Shown here one piece after another: positions 46,281 through 56,405 of a stretch of 64,000 bases of DNA. The DNA is from Sweltsa coloradensis. Taxonomy: Eukaryota > Arthropoda > Insecta > Plecoptera > Chloroperlidae. A model generated the notes under the pieces. It saw nothing but the letters and a program-made list of their open reading frames with translations, was not told the origin of the DNA and did not search any database. The stretch covers positions 1 through 64,000 of the forward strand of contig JAMZAV010005009.1 in NCBI GenBank assembly GCA_024449915.1, given 5' to 3'. The position numbers and the translations under genes are program-made. Each line of letters opens with the position of its first letter. Position 1 is the first letter of the stretch.

Positions 46281-47220
46281 CTTTTAAAGAGTATTTAACC
46301 GCTTAAACTCAAAAAATATCATTTCATCAGGACTAACTAGTAATGAATTTAGCAATTAACAGAAAAATTACAGGGCCACCATGACCTCACAAAAAAATTG
46401 TCAAACATGGACATTTTGCGAGTCTAGGTGCCATCGCAAAATCTCCCATAAAGAAATAAATGGGACGATCTTAGGCCCAGGACCTTGGAGGATTTTGAAC
46501 AAAAAAATATTGGCCATTATGACGTACTCAACAGCCTTTTCTGTAAAAATTCTCTATATTTTGTTTTGTAATTTCGGCAATTAGTTCGGTCAAAAATAGC
46601 TGATTAACAAGCATCGGGTGTGATTTGAATGCATATTTTTGCGTGTTTGAGGGTATAATTTGGGCACAGTTCAAGACACGAGTTATAAAGGGCATTTTAG
46701 ATAGGCCACTATGCTCTCGTATCCGATTGGACCAAAAAATGAAGCAGGTTAAAGCCGATTTAGGGAATTTTCCAAACAAACAATTTACAATTTCTGGATC
46801 AAAAAAATTAAAAATTTCGTGTTGTTTGTTGTGTCAATTAAACTCACAGTTACAAGATATAATTTTTTAACGGTATCTAAGTGTAGTATTGTGCTATAGA
46901 TCACGTGGTAAAAAAAATAATTTTTGGGGTTTTTAGCTCCCTGTAAAGAGATCTGTTTTGTAAGAGTGGAGGATGGGACATCCGAGACTGATAAAGTTGG
47001 AGAACTTTGGCCCCTGGACTGAGAGTTCCGGTAGCACCCACATAATTTTCCATGAAAATCATGAAAGATTCTTTTAGAGCATTGTATCTAGTATTGACAG
47101 CAAGCCCAAATACTAGGCCAAGCATGTTTAAACAAAATCTTTGAATGCAATTTGGAACTGGGACGTTTTAAAACGAAGATTATAGACTTTATTTTTATTC
47201 CTTGTATCTTTATAAATTAA
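46281..47220. other. unassigned sequence
   Basis: Mostly unassigned; 46875-46925 is a fragment of the 5' part of family G (GTGGTAAAAAAAATAATTTTT). Confidence 0.4.
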
Positions 47221-47236
47221 GGATTTTTTTTTTTTG

Positions 47237-47271
<35 letters not shown>

Positions 47272-47272
47272 C
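47221..47272. repeat. poly-T tract
   Basis: About 50 bases of T with few interruptions; possibly the tail of a minus-strand retroelement. Confidence 0.8.
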
Positions 47273-47589
47273 AGGCAAGTATACAATTGTTAGTAAATAT
47301 TCATTATTAAACCACTTTTAAACATGGTTTATGTTGCCGCTGCAATCTTGTCCCAATAATTTTGCATTGTTTGTTTAAGGCTTGTGTTAAAAAAATACTT
47401 TCATATCTGAGGGATAGGACTAATTGGCCAATCTGTCGGGTGTGCTAATTTTGGATGGTAATTTTGCATATAGGTGTCTGCTCTGTTCATTTTCAAGAAT
47501 CCCGGAAACCCGGGAACACAACCTCCTCCCGACGAGGAAAGTAGGGAAAGTAGGAGGTCGTACCTCCAGTTACAAGCGGAAGGCAAACA

Positions 47590-48110
47590 CTAACAGCATG
47601 TTATTGTCTGTTGTGCGTCTTAACAAGACATTACCTGACAAGCATGAAGAATTAAAAGCAAGGGAAAACCTTCCAGTTGACAGAACAGACACCTCCTGAA
47701 GTTAACAAACATTTACAGAAAACAATGTGAGGACACCAACAGCCAAGGACTTGCGAACACAACACACGCAGCAGTAAAAACCCGAGATATATCACACCTG
47801 ACCAAACATAAACCTCACGGGCTGTATGGGACGGAGCAAACGGGGCGAAATACCGAGATAACAAGCACTTGACTGACAAGTAATAGAGAAATAGGAGTTA
47901 AAAAAAACTTTCAGTCTGGACAGAAGAGAATCCTCGTAACGGTAAACACACACAAAACAAAACACATTCAAGTCATAACAGACAGCCAACAACTGCTTGT
48001 ACTGTGGAGACCGAACAACGTTGCACGTGAAGTACATCGACATTATTCAAAATCGTATTGATGACACTAGCATATGATCTCCCAAGGTGTATAAAATTGG
48101 TATGCGAGCT
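47590..48110. repeat. repeat R, diverged copy
   Basis: Blocks include TTCCAGTTGACAGAACAGAC, GAAATACCGAGATAACAAGC, CTTTCAGTCTGGACAGAAGA and ATTCAAAATCGTATTGATGA. The GC-rich core is missing. Confidence 0.6.
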
Positions 48111-48418
48111 ATATTTAAAAGTTGTAGTGAGGTCAGCGCGGCGATGCTACATTTTTGCAGATAATGGATGCGAGCAGGTTGTTTAGGATTATACTAGAGT
48201 CACTAATGTGAGGAAGAACGCTTATCGATGAGGTAATTAACAGATTATGGCCAATATTAGAGTTGAGAGTATTAAATACCACCCAACATTACTTGACATA
48301 GCATACTAATATAAAACATATGATGGCGCTCGGACCCACCGAAGGGAGTGACCGAAACTGCAAGGATTTTATCTGCTTTTTGCTGAAACGGCCTTTCTCC
48401 TCAACTGGTTTTTGATGG

Positions 48419-48522
48419 ATTGGATATTGCTAAAACGTTATATTTGTGCAACAAGGCTAATCGAGACGAACCTAAGGGAGGGACGTAAGGGATGGACGCG
48501 GGGGACAAGGGGTCACTGAGCC
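48419..48522 (-). mobile_element. SINE-A fragment
   Basis: GATTGGATATTGCTAAAACG, GCTAATCGAGACGAACC and GACGCGGGGGACAAGGGG. It breaks off into LINE sequence. Confidence 0.75.
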
Positions 48523-48529
48523 AACCAGA

Positions 48530-48690
48530 ATCCAACACGATGTGAGAAGACAATCGAACACCTGCTGCTCTGCGATGCGCCCAGCATCGTGGTCTTACGG
48601 TGGAGTGTGTGCCCGGGCGTAAGTGACAACAACGCCGTTCTGGGCCCTTATCACGACGCAGCCCGAGAGGTTCTTGAATTTGGATTGAGC
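48530..48690 (+). pseudogene. LINE C-terminal Cys/His fragment
   Basis: A frame reads CEKTIEHLLLCDAPSIVVLR then WSVCPGVSDNNAVLGPYHDA and AREVLEFG. C-x-x-x-x-E-H-x-L-x-x-C is the Cys/His motif at the end of LINE ORF2 proteins in I/R1/Jockey-like elements. About 50 residues are left. Confidence 0.55.
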
Positions 48691-49022
48691 GTGGCGAGCG
48701 AACCTGAAGTTTCCATTTCACTACACTGGAGGGGAAAAAAATCCGAAGTTTTTTTCTTTTCTTGTTTTCTGTTTGTATTTTTTTTGTGTTGGTTAACACG
48801 ATTCCGGCTTAAACCGTTACTCCAATTACGATGAAATTTTCTGGAGGCGTTACGAAATCTTCTGAACTTAGACTGCCACGTTTTTTGAGCGCAATCGGAA
48901 AATTATTTCTGATGTGAAAATCTCAATTTTACGATTTTTTTTCGATTTAAAAAATTTCTTTGACTTACAACACCTACATGCTTTATCCAATTTTAATGAT
49001 TTTTTCTCAGAACCTTAATTTT
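48680..49022. repeat. dispersed GAGCG repeat (family G), copy 2
   Basis: Shares with 2085-2400: GAGCGTGGCGAGCGAACC, CCATTTCACTACACTGGAGG, GTTAACACGATTCCGGCT, GATGAAATTTTCTGGAGGC and ACTGCCACGTTTTTTGAGCG. Confidence 0.8.
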
Positions 49023-49151
49023 GAACATCAACCAACAACCAACCAACCAACTGCGAAATAATGAAAGCCTGGTAACAGCGTAGAATTGCCACTGGTGATG
49101 TGGACGTTGACACCCATTCATTAAAGGTACATAAAGGTACGTGACGGTACA

Positions 49152-49412
49152 ATGAACCTTGCTGCGGCTCCAAGACCAGACATAGTGTTTCGAAAGTGGA
49201 GGAACCAGAGCTGGAACTGTCGTCAACAAAACCAATTCCAGTTCCTGTTCATCCACAACCACCCTCAAATAGAGTGTCCTGTGTGCCTGGCAGGCAATTT
49301 TCCAAGCGGAACACACTTGTGCATCTCCTGCAAAGTAACCATCCATGTAATGGAACCGTGTTCCTTCCGGATTAGTGATGAAGAGGGTTATGGAGAAAGA
49401 CGTTGTTTTTAA
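49152..49412 (+). pseudogene. TE-derived zinc-finger fragment
   Basis: The 86-residue frame ends PQIECPVCLAGNFPSGTHLC, ISCKVTIHVMEPCSF, DEEGYGERRC. Cysteines and histidines (C-x2-C, C-x2-C-x4-H, C) followed by E-E-G-Y/H-G form a zinc-binding block common to TE-encoded proteins in arthropods. The remainder of the protein is missing. Confidence 0.4.
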
Positions 49413-50274
49413 ATTTTTTTAATTTCCCATACGTTTCGACCTCACATCAAAAATAATGAGTCTTAAGTCAGGTGCCTCAAAGATAAAACAAAAGAAAAAG
49501 CTTTCTTAAAAACGATGGTGTACATAGTAGAAAATAAAGATGAGCTATTTTTTCAGTGGGGGATTTGGTCAAATATATGGAAACATGTCTAGATAACACT
49601 GGTGTTAAGGCATGTACTAACAGGTATATGAAAGATAAAATTGAAACGTATTTCGGTGATAAAAGTTGTTATATCAGAAATGTGTGGGAAATCAAACGTT
49701 GTTACACATAGGTCCACAGTGTCTACCATCTTTAATGATTATCGTAAATCATAAACTGATGATGATGTTTATGAACATAGCATATCATTTCTATAAATAA
49801 CAAATTTTTATTTGTTATTTTTAAAATTCCAGCTTTCGTTTAACGCCCCAAATTTTTCCCCAAACGCCACTGCCCCCAGCTTTCCGCTTGTTCACAGGCA
49901 CTAGAAAAACCAAAAAAATGTTTCTAGCTAGTCCCCAAAACCTAGTATTTTGTATTTATATGTAGTATTTTTTATTTCAGGTCCCGGGGATGAAACGAGG
50001 TTTTTGATGGGTCTACAAAATTGTTTTTGGCTCTGTATGAGAAAATAAATTTAAAATTTAGTACCCCAAATTTAAAAACCATACTTTTGGGAAAATTAAT
50101 TGAAAAATGAAATGAGCAAAAGGGGCACACATTCACAGGAGAAACAATGTGAATCTAAGTTAAAAAAACCAAAAAAAAACTTACACAAATATTTTTAATA
50201 ATATTATTAATAAAAAAAATAAAAAAAAAATAATTTTTAAAGAGCTCCCCACTCAGTTATAAAACTGAATTTCA
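49413..50274. other. unassigned AT-rich sequence with long A runs
   Basis: No recognisable gene. Runs of A and T (50165-50240) suggest low quality or old tails. Confidence 0.45.
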
Positions 50275-50818
50275 GTGGGGGATTTTAAAATCAAAGCGAC
50301 CAACCAAACCCCTGCAGGCCCCGGGCAATCCGGTGAGCGAAAACCACCAAAGATCGATATTTTTAATAGGAAATATAGCAATCAGGGGTTTGGACAGTGC
50401 AAAACCCCGGGAAATAAACGCCAGAATCAAAAAGGCCGATTCAGAAAAACTCTGAAATTTTTATGTGCTTCGTTCCTTGGCCGTCCCCGTCTAGACTGGC
50501 CATTCTTCGCCATTATGGACGAAATGTTAGGAAAAAGCCCTGACATAACACCCATCAGCCTGGCAAGCAGCAGTGCTGGATTAAAAAAAAAAAAAAATTG
50601 ATTCTGAAAGTGAAACGGACAAACCTCAAGCAGGATCCTCCAAAAGTAAACCATCGGAAGTAAATTTTCCGTTGAAGCGGAAGAGGGCTGAACAAGCGGA
50701 ACCAGCATGGATGACCAATTATCGGACAGAGCAGCAAAAACGCCACCAGGACAAAATGAACATGGCACAATCCCTAGTAGACGTGTTGAAGTTGTTTGCT
50801 CCCCAAAAATCCGAATGA
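50275..50818 (+). pseudogene. Harbinger-associated Myb/SANT-like DNA-binding protein
   Basis: The first frame (50275-50601) includes YSNQGFGQCKTPGNKRQNQK, a distorted 'Q-C-x-x-K/R-x-K-x-L' helix, and RPRLDWPFFAIMDEMLGKSP. W/C-P-F/Y-F-x-x-M/L-D-E-x-L-G is typical of the Myb/SANT-like accessory protein of PIF/Harbinger elements. A frameshift in the A run at 50582-50594 leads to ETDKPQAGSSKSKPSE, FPLKRKRAEQAEPAW and SLVDVLKLFAPQKSE, ending at TGA 50816-50818. The transposase lies on the opposite strand just downstream, so the two genes converge, as in many Harbinger elements. It is inactive through the shift, or mis-called. Confidence 0.6.
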
Positions 50819-50984
50819 ATTGTATGCTTCTATTTGAATTGCTTGAATGAATGAATGATTGAATACATTTTATTTCCAATAGAGGTTTTGAATTACCTAC
50901 TTCCAATTTCACATGAACCTGTAATATTTTTACGATTCAGAATTGTATGTTTGATGCAAGTGCTTGATTACGCCCCTTTTTGAA

Positions 50985-51262
50985 AAAAAGGGATTACTGC
51001 ATCAACAAGTCACAAAAAATTCCCCTCTTATTTACTCTTTGAGCATTGTTTTCAATTTCCCTAAAATTGACTGAAACCCATCATAGGGCCCAGGGTGGGG
51101 GTCGATGAAGTCTGTTGTTTTCATGCAAATGTTATGTAACAAAACAACAGGCAAGAAAAATTTTTGGGGGATTAGGTCGTCTATGCATATTAGCATTTTA
51201 GGGAACGCATGCCTCGTAATAGACCAAACGTCTGCTCAATAACGCTCGTGTTGCTTATGTTA
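50985..51262 (-). pseudogene. PIF/Harbinger transposase, C-terminal end
   Basis: The minus strand reads SVIEQTFGLLRGMRSLK (51197-51250), then IDDLIPQKF-like and VVLLHNICMKTTDFIDPHPG in mixed frames. 'R/I-x-x-E-x-x-F-G-x-L/W-K/R' with a glutamate (third catalytic residue of the DDE triad in this family) and 'L-H-N-I/F' mark the Harbinger DDE nuclease. Its catalytic aspartates are not found upstream. Frames shift at A/T runs. Confidence 0.6.
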
Positions 51263-53560
51263 CCCCTCCTTTTACTCCTAGGGTTGGAATTTGAAAATTG
51301 TAAAATTCTAGAATTTTCATTTGTTGTTTTATTTCGTTGGAAATATTAATAGATGGGCCCCCCACCCACCTTTTCTAAAGTCTTTGTTCTTATGAAAGTC
51401 ATTTCCGAAAAAAAACACCCCTATCCACAAACACATGTCAGTTCTTGGTTTTTGTTTAAGCTTTTCTGCTCTTTAAACAGGGGCAGGAAACTAAACGTGT
51501 TTTTTAAACATTTTTACTTTTTCTGGAAGTCAAAAAAAATTTTTTTTGCCCGTATTGCAAAAAAAAGTCGGAATGGACCCCCAATGGTACAACATAAAAC
51601 AAGTGTGCAAAAAAGCCCTCAAAATTCCCCGGGTGCCTTTTCCAAACCCTTAAAAAAATGGTAGGCTGAAAAAGAAAATCAAGAACCCTTCTTATCAAAA
51701 AGTGATTGGACAGTCCAGAAAAATGTCAAGCCAAGCACTCCACCTGAAGGCCACTTTGGCAACAACTAACAAATCTGCATCGAGGGCAATATGTTCGGGG
51801 CTTTTTTTTTAGGTGACACCAAATGAACAGGTAAGCGTTTGAAGATTTTCATTTCTTAATAAGAGTATAGTAGTCAAAAATAAAAAAAATAAAAAATGAA
51901 AAAAAAAGTAAGCAAGGTACCATGGCGGTAATCAAGAAAAAAAGACAGTAGAGGGCCCACTATCCTTGATGACCTTAAAGCACAAAAGTTTCACCCTCCC
52001 CAATACTAAAGTGCAAATTAAAAGTTTAAAGATGACCCAGGAAAGCTGGAATGACCATAAGGTATCCATAATTTTGTTATCATCACTTGAATTCCCTCCA
52101 ATCGTATTGTTGGTTAAAGTTCAAGTCATTGCAGATCGGGTGATGCCTCAAAACACTGTCATGCCCCCTGCTGATCAACGGGAATCATGTACCAACCAAT
52201 GAAGTAAACAGGAAAAAAAAACTGAACATATTTTGAGTTTCCACCCCCAAATAGCGCATTACAAATGGAAGCATGCTCCAAAAAGGAGATACCCATAACC
52301 AGAGATAACAATTGAAATTACGTTCTCTTACTTTCATTTAAAGATCCCAAAATACTCCAGTAAAGAAGTTTATCGGCAAACAGTATCAACGATGAACATT
52401 GGGTTTTCCAAAACATAGGCGGAAAATGCAGGAATTTTTGAATCAGAAAACAGCCCCAAAAAGAGATGAAATTTCAAAATAAAAATTTGGGGCTTACAAA
52501 TTGATTGAACCCCATATCTGAAATAAAATCTGTGGGAGTTTTTTTCAGCTAACTTGCCCTTTATTTATTTTTTTTTTTTTTTTTTTTATTTTTTTAATAC
52601 TTATACCACGATTCCCTGATGTAAATTTTAAACAATCTTTTTTTTTGGCCCCGGTTATTGTGCAAACAAAGTTTGCAAATATGAAAAAACTAAAAAATGA
52701 TACTATTTCTATTTTGTTTGGGGTAGGAAAAATAGCTAATTTTTTTCTTAAAGGCTTAGAGACTTTTAAAAGACAAAGAAGAAGTTTTATTGGGCTAACT
52801 GTTTTTCTTCTGGCCAAAAAAAAATTTTTTTTTTGTAATCGGGTATTCTTTGTTTGTCAATTCCCCCCTTGTACCATTAAAAAATAACCTTTAAGTATTT
52901 GTAACCGCCATACGTTTTTTTTAAATCAGATTGTTTTAGTAAAAAGAGCCCCAATTCTAAATTGAAAAAAAAATCTAGAACTTAAACCCGTTCCGTATAT
53001 TCAGAGTCAAAAACTCTGCCGAGCGCAGTTTCGCGGAACCTGTCAGGCAACACTAGTCCGACTGCCGGCTCGCTTGCGGCGAGTAAGCGGGCAACGCGGC
53101 ATATCGAGCGGGGACCGCTCGTAGTCTTACTAGCAAATAGCAGAATATTGTTATTTTATTCTCCACGTACATACAAGAACAGAAATTTAAACTTGTAACA
53201 TGTTAAATTCCCCGCCTCGAATTCGGCTACTGAAATAGACTTCTCTTTTTCGGGAACCGCGACTCGACAGAGACAGCACCAACCCGAGAGTCTAGTCAGG
53301 TTTTTCTCGACCCAAGAGCCCACCATCACCTTCATCCGAAAGCCAGCTGTTTCTGAAAGACGGTTCGAGAATATTATCGTCATAATTAAATTTTTTTTTT
53401 CAAATTTTTTCAAAAAATAAAGGTATTTTTTCTGGTCAAAAAATGCCTTTATGTACGGGAATATGGCCGCTATATATGGAAAGGCAATCCCTACGCGGGC
53501 CCCGGCTGATAATAAGGACGGACAGGCACCAGAAAAAAAGAAAAAACCATCTTATTACTT
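51263..53560. other. unassigned, homopolymer-rich sequence
   Basis: No recognisable gene. It may hold the rest of the Harbinger transposase in unreadable form. A poly-T run is at 52566-52590 and 52810-52835 is T/A-rich. Confidence 0.4.
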
Positions 53561-54189
53561 AAATTATTACGCTCGTGCCTGAATTTTCTGGGGAAAGTAG
53601 ACAAAATAAGGATTCTAATTTTTATAACGTTCGATTTAGCGGGCTCGGGGGTCATGAAGGCTGTAAATTTCAAGGTGAAATTGCAAGTGACGATGGAGTA
53701 CGTCTTTATAACTCGATTTGTAAACACCTTACAATGACCTTAAACTCTCTTATAACCCTGGTTTAAAAAACGAGGAAATTTACGCCTGCTTTTCCAAGAA
53801 TTTGATCCTTCTATCAGAAACCAAGGGAATCGGTTTTTCCCCCAAAATTCAACGAGGTTGACAAAAGCTGGAATAACATGTTGATCCTAGAGGGAAATGA
53901 GTCGGAAAAAACGTATCTCAAAAAACTTATGGATAAAATATGCAAATCCCGGGAAAAGTAGACCCGAAATCATTTGCGATGATGCGATAAAAACACATCC
54001 GATTGGTCGTTTTCCACACTTAGGCTGAGATTGCCAGATATTTTCATGGTGATATGACACAAAAATACCTCACTTCAAGCAACGATCCCGTTCGACGCAA
54101 AACTAACTCTGATTCTATAGTTGATTTACACTTTGGGCATGTGTTAAAAAGTGATTTCAATGAATCCCAGTAAAAAAAAATACATCGAC
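53561..54189 (+). other. unrecognised TE-like sequence
   Basis: A 63-residue frame (53575-53766) reading MPEFSGESRQNKDSNFYNVR is not matched to a family. Its position among TE fragments suggests another remnant. Confidence 0.2.
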
Positions 54190-54285
54190 TCCTAAATCGT
54201 TTGAATCAGTGTCACTTTCTTCGTCCAAAGATGAATCTACTTCATTTGGCGGGACATAATCAAAATCGTCACTGACGACAATCGA
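54190..54285 (-). pseudogene. acidic N-terminal-like fragment, possibly piggyBac
   Basis: The minus strand reads SIVVSDDFDYVPPNEVDSSL, DEESDTDSNDLG. Acidic, serine-rich starts with 'D-x-D-Y-x-P' are common in piggyBac-type transposases, but the evidence is slight. Confidence 0.25.
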
Positions 54286-54289
54286 TTTG

Positions 54290-54631
54290 ATTGGATTGGA
54301 TATTGCTTAACGTCTCATATGTATGCAACTTGGCTAATCGAGACGAAGGGAGGGACGTAAGGGATGACGCGGGGAGACAAGGGGTGGACAGGCCTGTGCT
54401 GGTCAGAACCAGCCACAAGCATATGGGGAGGGCAGGGGTTCCCCCACGTCGTGGTCGTCTCCGTCTGTGTCATCATCCGTCCGTGTAGTCTTTGTCGTCG
54501 CCGTCGGGGAGGTAGTCAAAGGGAAGGGGTTCCCCGACGACGACCCAGAGCTCGCCATTAGTTTCAGGGAGTGAAACTCCCCTATTCACGGGCCAAACCG
54601 CGAGAAGGTGTCGAGTTGGAATTTGAAGGCC
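54290..54631 (-). mobile_element. SINE-A, near full-length copy (~342 bp)
   Basis: Starts GATTGGATTGGATATTGCTT and runs through all body blocks to GTGTCGAGTTGGAATTTGAA. It is the best-preserved copy by eye. A target-site duplication was not identified. Confidence 0.8.
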
Positions 54632-54679
54632 AAGGACGGGCTGCAGTGATGGCAGGCCAATTAAGCGGGCTGTGCACAC

Positions 54680-55205
54680 GCACACACGCTTTCCTAAAGC
54701 ATTGTTCGTACATTGTTTTGCTCACAGGCTAAACCTAGTTTTACAACAAGTAGTAAAAATATTCAGGGTTGTCGCCTGTTTTTTACAAACCCTCTCAGGT
54801 CTGGCAGCGCTTTTTCTAATTCTCCAAAAAGAAGTGCTGGTTGAAGGCGTTCATTTCTAAAAGATTGCCAACGGTTGCACCTACAAGATGGGTTTTTACA
54901 CTAAGATTGGTGAACATAGTCAATACATTCCTAAAACAACGAATAGAATTCTTTGAGGACGTAATTGAAAATTCGGCCCAATGGAGCGCAAAAACCGTCG
55001 TAATGGCCCAAGGATTCCTTGCTTCTAACTAAATTTGACATTGCTTTTTGATTTCTGCATTTTCGAACTTATTTGGTCTCACTGACGTTCTCTGTATCAT
55101 TTTGCAAACAAAAGAGTTCGACATTGGCTATTGTTACAAAAAGGTTCAAGACACGAGAGCGTTAGTGGAGACCAAGAGAGAAAAGTTTCAAGACGTTTAA
55201 GCGTG
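54680..55205 (+). pseudogene. hAT (ZMYM/DUF4371-like) transposase fragment
   Basis: Frames read FPKALFVHCFAHRLNLVLQQ, VVACFLQTLSGLAALFLI, then (54841-55032) RLPTVAPTRWVFTLRLVNIV and IEFFEDVIEN, and later FGLTDVLCIILQTKEFDIGY. 'C-F/A-H-x-L-N-L' and 'P-T-R-W' are hAT transposase motifs; the 'F-L-Q-T-L-S-G' start of the helix pair is seen in ZMYM-type hAT proteins. One shift occurs near 54850. The piggyBac fragment starts immediately downstream. Confidence 0.7.
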
Positions 55206-55690
55206 TAATGAAATACCAAGAGGAAGTCAAAGTTTATGCATAGACGAACAGATCGTTCCTTTCAAAGGGCGCTCTGGTTTAAAACAGTTACAATAAAAAC
55301 ACAAATGAAGATATAAAATCTTTGCATTGTGTGATGTGAAAGGCATTGTGTACAATTTCAATGTTTATACAGGCAAGATACTTTCTTAACCAGACCACAC
55401 TGATATTGGGGCAAGTTCAAACGCAGTCCTACAGTTGTCATCAATAATACCAGACAACAATGGTTACCTATTAATTTTTGGCAATTGGTTTTCTTCCCCT
55501 TTACATTTTGTTGAACAATTCAAACGTGGAATTGGGGCACTAGGTACCATTAGGGCGAACTGATTTCCTGGGTTAAAGATGACACCTGATGATAAAATAA
55601 TGAAAAAGAATGGGAGAGGGACTTAAGAACCAAGTAAAACGGGGACCAACAGCTCCAATTCCTTTTTTGGTCAATAAATATAAAAAAATT
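55206..55690 (+). pseudogene. piggyBac transposase fragment (DDE core)
   Basis: Frames read SLCIDEQIVPFKGRSGLKQ, KIFALCDVKGIVYNFNVYTG, LLIFGNWFSSPLHFVEQFKR and GIGALGTIRAN. The I-D-E-Q-x-V-P-F-K-G-R block holds the first catalytic aspartate of piggyBac. The second aspartate block, normally D-N-W-F, reads G-N-W-F, so the catalytic residue is lost. Shifts and stops follow. It lies directly after a hAT fragment. Confidence 0.75.
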
Positions 55691-55714
55691 AAAAAATAAC
55701 ATGACGTAAACAGT

Positions 55715-56405
55715 AATTAAGCGAGCGAAGCGAGCGTTTCCATTTGACTCTGCCGGAAAAATTAGTCACTGGTTTTTTTTTTTTTTTTTTTGTTTGTTTG
55801 TCTCGCGATAACGTTCGAACGGAGGCTCGGATCGAGTTGAAATTTTCACCATCCGCAAGCTTCGTACTAGATTGAATGCCATTAGTTTTGTGGCAAAATC
55901 GGCCAAAAAGTTAAAAAGTTACATTAAAGTTAATCGAAAGTTTTTTTTTCAAACTTAACGGCGTCAAAATCTGAGGTGGCCAAATCATTTAGAATGTCCG
56001 TCCGGTCACGAATATGTTAATTTTATTTTGATCCGACAAGTAGTGTAGATGGAAATTACATTATAACAAAGTATAGTTACCATGGCAACGGAAAGTCGCG
56101 CAGCTTTTTGGCTCATGATAGCGGTCGAACGGAGGTTCGGATCGAGTTGAAATTTTGACCATCCGCAAACTTCGATCTGGATTGAATGCCATTAGTTTTG
56201 TGGCAAAATCGTTCAAAAAGTTATAAAGTTACATTAAAGTTAAGCAAAAGCTTTTTTTTCAAACTAAACTGCGACAAAATCTGAGGTGGCCAAATTATTT
56301 AGAATGTCCGTCCGGTCACGAATATGTTAACTTTATTTTGATCCGATAGGCTAAGTAGTGTAGATGGAAATTACATAATATAACAAAAGTATCGTTACCA
56401 TGGCA
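55715..56405. repeat. GCGAGCGAAGCGAGCG-bearing repeat with 310-bp internal duplication
   Basis: Begins AAGCGAGCGAAGCGAGCG then a T run. The unit containing TTCGAACGGAGGCTCGGATC, ATTGAATGCCATTAGTTTTG and AATGTCCGTCCGGTCACGAA recurs once 310 bp on (GTTCGGATCGAGTTGAAATT at 56136). The entry motif and the overall layout resemble family G, but the rest of the sequence differs. Confidence 0.75.

Noticed and set aside
50427..50912. 161-residue minus-strand open frame
   Set aside because: It is antisense to the Myb/SANT-like coding sequence, whose motifs are on the + strand.
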